In this document: positions 60,282 through 64,000 of the stretch, in pieces
How the letters are laid out: the number at the start of each line of letters is the position of its first letter
How positions within the stretch are numbered: position 1 is the first letter of the stretch
NCBI GenBank assembly: GCA_050008495.1
Contig: JBEKMN010000058.1
Span: 6,415 to 70,414, forward strand
Reading direction: 5' to 3'
Source of the DNA: CAVROP01 sp050008495
GTDB lineage: Bacteria; Acidobacteriota; Terriglobia; UBA7540
DNA: 64,000 bases
The notes under the pieces: generated by a model
What the model saw: only the letters and a program-made list of their open reading frames with translations
Database searches by the model: none
Told to the model about the DNA's origin: nothing
Made by a program: the position numbers and the translations under genes

Positions 60282-61982
60282 ATGCGAACATTGCGTCAAA
60301 TGCTTACGGTCTTTGTTTTGTCCCTTACGGTTTTACTGCTGGGAGCCACGCCTCTCCTGGCCAAATGTGCACATCTGAAACTGAAGGTAGCCCCTAAGGA
60401 AGCGTACGTTTTTGTGGATGGTATTCCGGTCGGGCCGGGAAGCGGGGTCATCTGGGCCGACCCAGGCGAGCATACGCTGGCTGTTTACAACTACGGATAC
60501 AAGCCCTATAGCGCCAAATTCACGGCAGAGAGCGGGAAAACCACAACCCTGTCGGTGACGCTGGAGCAGATTCCCGGGACAACCCCCGGCCCTTGGGGAC
60601 GGATCGAGCTGAAGGGCGGGGCAGGCGGCGCAGTGCTCTTGAACGGAACTACGCCGGACTATTTGGTGGGCGACGTGGGTGAGACCAAGGGCGGGAAGCG
60701 GCGCCTGCTGGTGCCACCTGGCGACTATCAACTCACGGTACTGGGCTGCTGCTCAGGGACGCTCTATTCCGGGCCGATCACGGTCGGGGAAGGCCAGGCA
60801 ACTATTATTCCACTTGCCAATCCGGGAGGGAAAACCAACGGCGACTTCGCGGCGGGGAAAACCCTGGGCGCTCTGCCACGCTTCCAGGCAGTGGGTGCGG
60901 CCGTGACCATCGCGGTGGCCAAGCCGACGGCGCAGATGTCGGCTGCTTCCTCGACGATTGACTGCGGGGCCTCGACGCAACTCAATTGGTCTACGACGGA
61001 CGCTCCCAAGGTCGAAATCAGCGGGATCGGAGCGGTGGCCGCCTCCGGTCAACAATCGGTGCAACCCAACCAGACGACCGACTACAAGCTGACGGCCACC
61101 GGGCCGGGCGGCATTGTGACCAACGACACCTCGGTGAACGTGAATGCGAACATTCAGAGCACACTGAGCGTGGAACCGTCTCAGGTGCGTTACCACAAAG
61201 TCGGAGACAAGGTCGACGAGCAAGGCAGCGCCACGCTCACCTGGAACGCGCCTGCGGCTAGCAGCGCCACGCTGGATCCACTCGGATCCGTGTCGCCCAG
61301 TGGCACTCGCACAGTTCAGCTCACGCCCACCAAGTCGGACGTGGGGCCCGTTGACGAGACAATCACCTACACATTGCACTCCTCAAATGCTTGCGGCGGC
61401 TCAGACACCAAGACCGCCAGCGTGCACATTGTGGGGTCGATTGAGTCGGGGCGAGAAGCGCAGGCGGAAGTTCTCGCGGCCAAGCTTCCTGGCAACAGCA
61501 TCTACTTCGCAACCAACCTCCCCACCAAGAACCGGCCGGAAGGCGGCTTGGTTTCAAGCCAGGAACAAGTCTTGCAGCAACTTGCGGACATCTTTAAACA
61601 ATATAATTCGCTTCTCCCCGATGCCCACCTGATCCTGGAGGGCCGGGCGGATCGGCGCGGATCGGTAAAATACAATATGGCGCTTTCACAGCGCCGTGCT
61701 GACCGCGTCAGGAGCTTCCTGGTATCACAAGGACTCACCGGCGGGAACATCGAGACAAAGGCTTTCGGAAAGAGCGAACAGATGGATTCCGCGACCGTGA
61801 AGCAGTTACTCGAACAGATTCCCAACCTTACGGATCAAGACCGTAAAAACGTGCGCCGCCGGCTCCCAAGGTTTGTACTGGCGAACAATCGCCGCGTGGA
61901 CATCGTTCTGAGCACCACGGGGAAGAGGTCGACGCAATACTACCCGTACACTGCGACAGACTTGAAGCAACTTCTCAAGTAG
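60282..61982 (+). CDS. PEGA/Ig-like/OmpA-family envelope protein
   Basis: The 566-residue protein has a signal peptide (MLTVFVLSLTVLLLGATPLL), a PEGA domain (KLKVAPKEAYVFVDGIPVGP, residues about 32-95), a second PEGA-like part (about 105-175), Ig-like domains (STIDCGASTQLNWSTTDAPK, about 215-390) and a C-terminal OmpA domain (AHLILEGRADRRGSVKYNMA, LSQRRADRVRSFLVSQGL). The OmpA part should bind peptidoglycan and tie the outer layers to the wall. GAGAGGAAACCCT precedes ATG 60282. A terminator-like hairpin follows the stop. Confidence 0.85.
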   Translation: MRTLRQMLTVFVLSLTVLLLGATPLLAKCAHLKLKVAPKEAYVFVDGIPVGPGSGVIWADPGEHTLAVYNYGYKPYSAKFTAESGKTTTLSVTLEQIPGTTPGPWGRIELKGGAGGAVLLNGTTPDYLVGDVGETKGGKRRLLVPPGDYQLTVLGCCSGTLYSGPITVGEGQATIIPLANPGGKTNGDFAAGKTLGALPRFQAVGAAVTIAVAKPTAQMSAASSTIDCGASTQLNWSTTDAPKVEISGIGAVAASGQQSVQPNQTTDYKLTATGPGGIVTNDTSVNVNANIQSTLSVEPSQVRYHKVGDKVDEQGSATLTWNAPAASSATLDPLGSVSPSGTRTVQLTPTKSDVGPVDETITYTLHSSNACGGSDTKTASVHIVGSIESGREAQAEVLAAKLPGNSIYFATNLPTKNRPEGGLVSSQEQVLQQLADIFKQYNSLLPDAHLILEGRADRRGSVKYNMALSQRRADRVRSFLVSQGLTGGNIETKAFGKSEQMDSATVKQLLEQIPNLTDQDRKNVRRRLPRFVLANNRRVDIVLSTTGKRSTQYYPYTATDLKQLLK

Positions 61983-62018
61983 ATTTGGAATGGCAAGTTG
62001 GGACCCGAAGAGCCTTGA

Positions 62019-62072
62019 AGGGCGCGCGCAGTGAGTGCTTGAGGCGTGCGCCCTTTCGTGTCGCTGTTTTTT
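62019..62072 (+). terminator. Intrinsic terminator-like hairpin after the OmpA-family gene
   Basis: AGGGCGCGCGC (62019-62029) pairs with GCGTGCGCCCT (62044-62054), with one G-U pair and a 14 nt loop. A T-rich tract ending in TTTTTT (62067-62072) follows. Confidence 0.6.
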
Positions 62073-62228
62073 CGGGCTTAAATGTTGGGCAAGGCTGTAG
62101 AACGGTTTAGGGTGCCCCTGGTTTTTCATCCAAATGAGTAAGTAACCGTCCACCCAGCTCACACTGTTCAACTTCAGAAACCGTGCTCGCCGGGGCGCAC
62201 AAGATGGCCCCGGCGAAGCCACACGTCT

Positions 62229-62525
62229 TCATTTCGTCGAACCAAGCTTCGGTTCACGCAGCAGCACATTCAGGTGGTCGGAGTTATAGGGGAAGTAGCG
62301 GTGTGACGTTTGGCCTGTGGCAGTGAGGCGAACGTCTACCCGGCGATTAACGGTCATGCGGAAAACAGCGAGATTGCGGCGCACACACTTTCGCTCCTCC
62401 GGAGTGATGTTGGAGTTCCGGCTCCGCAGGAGTCGCCGGTGGTCTTCCCTCCCAGGTTGGACAACGGGATAATGGTGGCTTGGCCTTCCCCGACCGTAGT
62501 CGGCCGGGAATAGAGCGTTCCGGAT
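62229..62525 (-). pseudogene. Remnant of a PEGA/OmpA-family paralogue with internal deletion
   Basis: On the minus strand, DNA at 62523-62433 is closely similar to bases 60758-60846 of the OmpA-family gene (GTLYS and VGEGQATIIPL region). Only about 20 nt later (from 62411) it continues as ITPEERKCVRRNLAVFRMTV and NRRVDVRLTATG, similar to LTDQDRKNVRRRLPRFVLAN and NRRVDIVLSTTG at the end of that gene. The roughly 980 nt that separate these parts in the intact copy are missing, and the two fragments are in different frames. Bases 62560-62660 hold another minus-strand fragment (MEASGAFIDQDFF) of unknown origin. Confidence 0.75.
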
Positions 62526-62736
62526 TTGCCAATTGTGGAATCGGACTAAGGGGACGGGTCGATGGGGGGGCGTTCTGATTTGGTGAACCGGAAAAGAAAT
62601 CCTGGTCGATGAATGCGCCGGAGGCCTCCATGAGATGTTGAACGACTTCGTAGGCTTTCGATTGGCGCAGTTACGATTCCAAGCCGGGCTTGGCTTCCTC
62701 GAATGTGTCACACGTTTTTGCTCGACCTTTCGATCT

Positions 62737-63246
62737 TTATGATGGAAGGCAAGGTTCGTTTGGAGACGGACGCCGTGCATAGCACGTACCGTTACAGCAT
62801 ACCTGGCCTGGGGCGCAGCAATGGGAGCCGCAGCAGACCGCGCTTGGAGCGCAACACTGGCCGTGGCAGCAAGCGTGGCCGGGCGAGCAACATTGAGTGC
62901 CACAGCAGGTATCCGTCTTGTGACAGCAGTGGTCGGTGCAGCACTGTTGGGTAGGCTTCCAGCAAAGCCCCCTACCGCAGCAACTCACAGACGCTGCGAG
63001 CTTAGGCGGGAGGCAAATTTCCATTTCGCCGCAGCACGTCTCAGACGGGTCGCAGCACATCCTGCCGCATCGGACCATGCCGCGTCCACACGGCAGTGAA
63101 TCCTGCGCGAGAGCACGCGAAGTCCTCCCTAAACCCAAGTAGGCTAAGATGCCCCCACCTACCATGTTCACGGCCAGCCGTAGCGCCTTGCGGCGTGGAA
63201 TAGAACTGGCTATAATTCGAGATAGGCCATCAGCAAGAGCATCCAT
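62737..63246 (-). CDS. Exported cysteine-rich protein with CCxxxCCxxxxx repeats
   Basis: The 169-residue protein begins with a Tat-like signal (IPRRKALRLAVNMVGGGILA, cleavage after ALAQ near residue 48). The mature part of about 120 residues holds 30 cysteines, mostly as doublets in a ten-residue period (CCGTQCCSPGHA, CCHGQCCAPSAV, CCGSHCCAPGQV). The spacing resembles granulin and Stig1-type disulfide-ladder modules, but the family cannot be fixed. Export through Tat would suggest folding or metal loading before export. It stands alone between a pseudogene and the poly-alanine gene. Confidence 0.7.
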   Translation of the reverse strand: MDALADGLSRIIASSIPRRKALRLAVNMVGGGILAYLGLGRTSRALAQDSLPCGRGMVRCGRMCCDPSETCCGEMEICLPPKLAASVSCCGRGLCWKPTQQCCTDHCCHKTDTCCGTQCCSPGHACCHGQCCAPSAVCCGSHCCAPGQVCCNGTCYARRPSPNEPCLPS

Positions 63247-63472
63247 TCGTCACCTACCCTAGTGCAAGAATGGTAGTTCCTTCCGCAACGTCGCGTTCGC
63301 TGCGGACGATCTTAGACGCGCAAACGATATTTACAGCGGGTGGATTATAGCTCATCAAGATTTCAAAATCCACTGCCTTCTGGAGCCCATACAATGAGGT
63401 TTCTCTCCAGGCCCTATTGGGTCTGTGAAAGGCATAATCCAGAATGCATTGCGCCAGTACGGACCAGAGCGG

Positions 63473-64000
63473 CTACGGGCAACTCGCTCCGGCCGGAGGC
63501 GTGTAGGGACTCGGCTCGCCTTCCTGGTTCGCAATTACGTTCAATGCGCAACCTACCGCGTTCGACGCCGCGGCCGCTGCCGAAGCTGCTGACTCAGCCG
63601 CCGCCGCCGTGGAAGTTGCCGCTGCTGCCGCTGCCGCCGCCGCTGCCGCTGCCGAAGCCGCATCAGTCGCATTGGTGTTTGCGTTCCCTGCGCGGGACAC
63701 TGCTACCCCTGCCAACACCGCTGCCGTGCCTGCGGCGGCCGCAGCCACGATGGGCCAAACGCCTGCGCTGCCACCGCAGCAACGCCCCGCTGATCCACCG
63801 CCTTGCGGCGCCTTCATCTGCGGAGTCACCGTCAATGTCTTCCCTTTGGCAACATTCACCACCTTGCCGTTGCCCTCGTCGACGCGCAACGCACCATCCT
63901 TCGCGGTGACGATGACCGTGCCATTCAGCATGGCCACTTCACCCAGCGTTTTGAAACCGGAAACTGGAACCACGGAGACGTCGCCGATCTTCATTCGAAC
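63473..64000 (-). CDS. FecR-like protein with poly-alanine tail, 5' end outside window
   Basis: The frame is open to the edge of the window. The visible part holds a FecR-like barrel segment (GEVAMLNGTVIVTAKDGALR, VVNVAKGKTLTVTPQ), a hydrophobic helix (GVWPIVAAAAAGTAAVLAGV), then an alanine-rich low-complexity tail with AAAAAAAAAAATSTAAAAES. The tail is encoded by GCN-rich, nearly repetitive DNA. The end contains a few cysteines (VGCALNVIANQEGE, GASCP). The ATG at 63994 is probably internal. A cell-surface or envelope role is suspected; the function is unknown. Confidence 0.5.
   Translation of the reverse strand, partial: VRMKIGDVSVVPVSGFKTLGEVAMLNGTVIVTAKDGALRVDEGNGKVVNVAKGKTLTVTPQMKAPQGGGSAGRCCGGSAGVWPIVAAAAAGTAAVLAGVAVSRAGNANTNATDAASAAAAAAAAAAAATSTAAAAESAASAAAAASNAVGCALNVIANQEGEPSPYTPPAGASCP

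Noticed and set aside
62347..62631. Minus-strand ORF of 94 codons treated as a gene
   Set aside because: It crosses the junctions of the OmpA-family remnant in the wrong frame, so it is part of a pseudogene region.

Overview
The window is GC-rich bacterial chromosome and most resembles an uncultured member of the Acidobacteriota. No rRNA marker is present, so this rests on content. There are many twin-arginine (Tat) signal peptides on sugar-active enzymes and oxidoreductases, two UroD-like proteins outside any heme locus, MacB-like permeases, long secreted proteins of unknown function, and many short palindromic intergenic repeats of the kind common in soil Acidobacteriota. I found no tRNA, rRNA, CRISPR array, integrase or intact insertion sequence.

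Layout. 1-613: partial crotonase. 710-4805: lepA, an adenosine-specific kinase and a secreted TPR/double aspartyl-protease protein. 5089-7666: two MacB/FtsX-type permeases without their ATPase. 7730-12729 (minus): xseA, DUF2905, an unknown gene, ndk, sucD, sucC. 12959-14748: trpD and trpG, convergent. 14825-20249: Tat-exported TIM-barrel protein, small secreted protein, DinB-like protein and a GH95-like glycosidase. 20250-22856: 868-residue secreted unknown. 22853-27132 (minus): two half-size EamA transporters, Gfo/Idh/MocA oxidoreductase, UroD-like protein and PIG-L deacetylase, probably one operon. 27976-32074: MEMO-AMMECR1 fusion converging on a membrane-bound spermidine-synthase-like protein. 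32294-32855: toxin-antitoxin pair. 33186-35628: cysteine desulfurase and mnmA, which cooperate in tRNA 2-thiolation. 35812-36965: DUF948/YtxH stress-type cluster. 37234-39051: uvrC. 39183-44825: TPR protein, zinc-ribbon/DUF2007 protein, N-acyl-D-amino-acid deacylase, exported methyltransferase, GH97. 45201-51905 (minus): SprT-like protein, two secreted unknowns, a TPR protein and uvrA. 52337-55379: GH127 with a second UroD-like gene. 55664-60057: IMPase-family protein, phosphohexomutase and a decayed phosphoketolase. 60282-63994: PEGA/OmpA protein, a deleted relative of it, a 30-cysteine secreted protein and a poly-alanine protein.

Functionally, the accessory genes suggest a heterotroph that exports enzymes to break down plant or microbial polysaccharides (GH95-like, GH97, GH127) and D-amino-acid-containing material. 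Central metabolism (sucCD, ndk, trpDG), tRNA modification (IscS-MnmA) and nucleotide excision repair (uvrA, uvrC) are interspersed.

The most unusual observations are: dispersed palindromic repeats inserted in frame into uvrA and into the spermidine-synthase-like gene; lepA, whose only canonical upstream start codon lies inside a near-consensus -35 box so that an AUU start is predicted; a candidate structured RNA at 52065-52202 with its own promoter and terminator-like hairpin; a MEMO-AMMECR1 fusion keeping all three expected metal ligands; two nearby genes (phosphoketolase and an OmpA-type paralogue) wrecked by clean internal deletions; and a Tat-type secreted protein built on a CCxxxCCxxxxx repeat.

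All calls come from reading the sequence. No database search was run, and family names are from recognised motifs.
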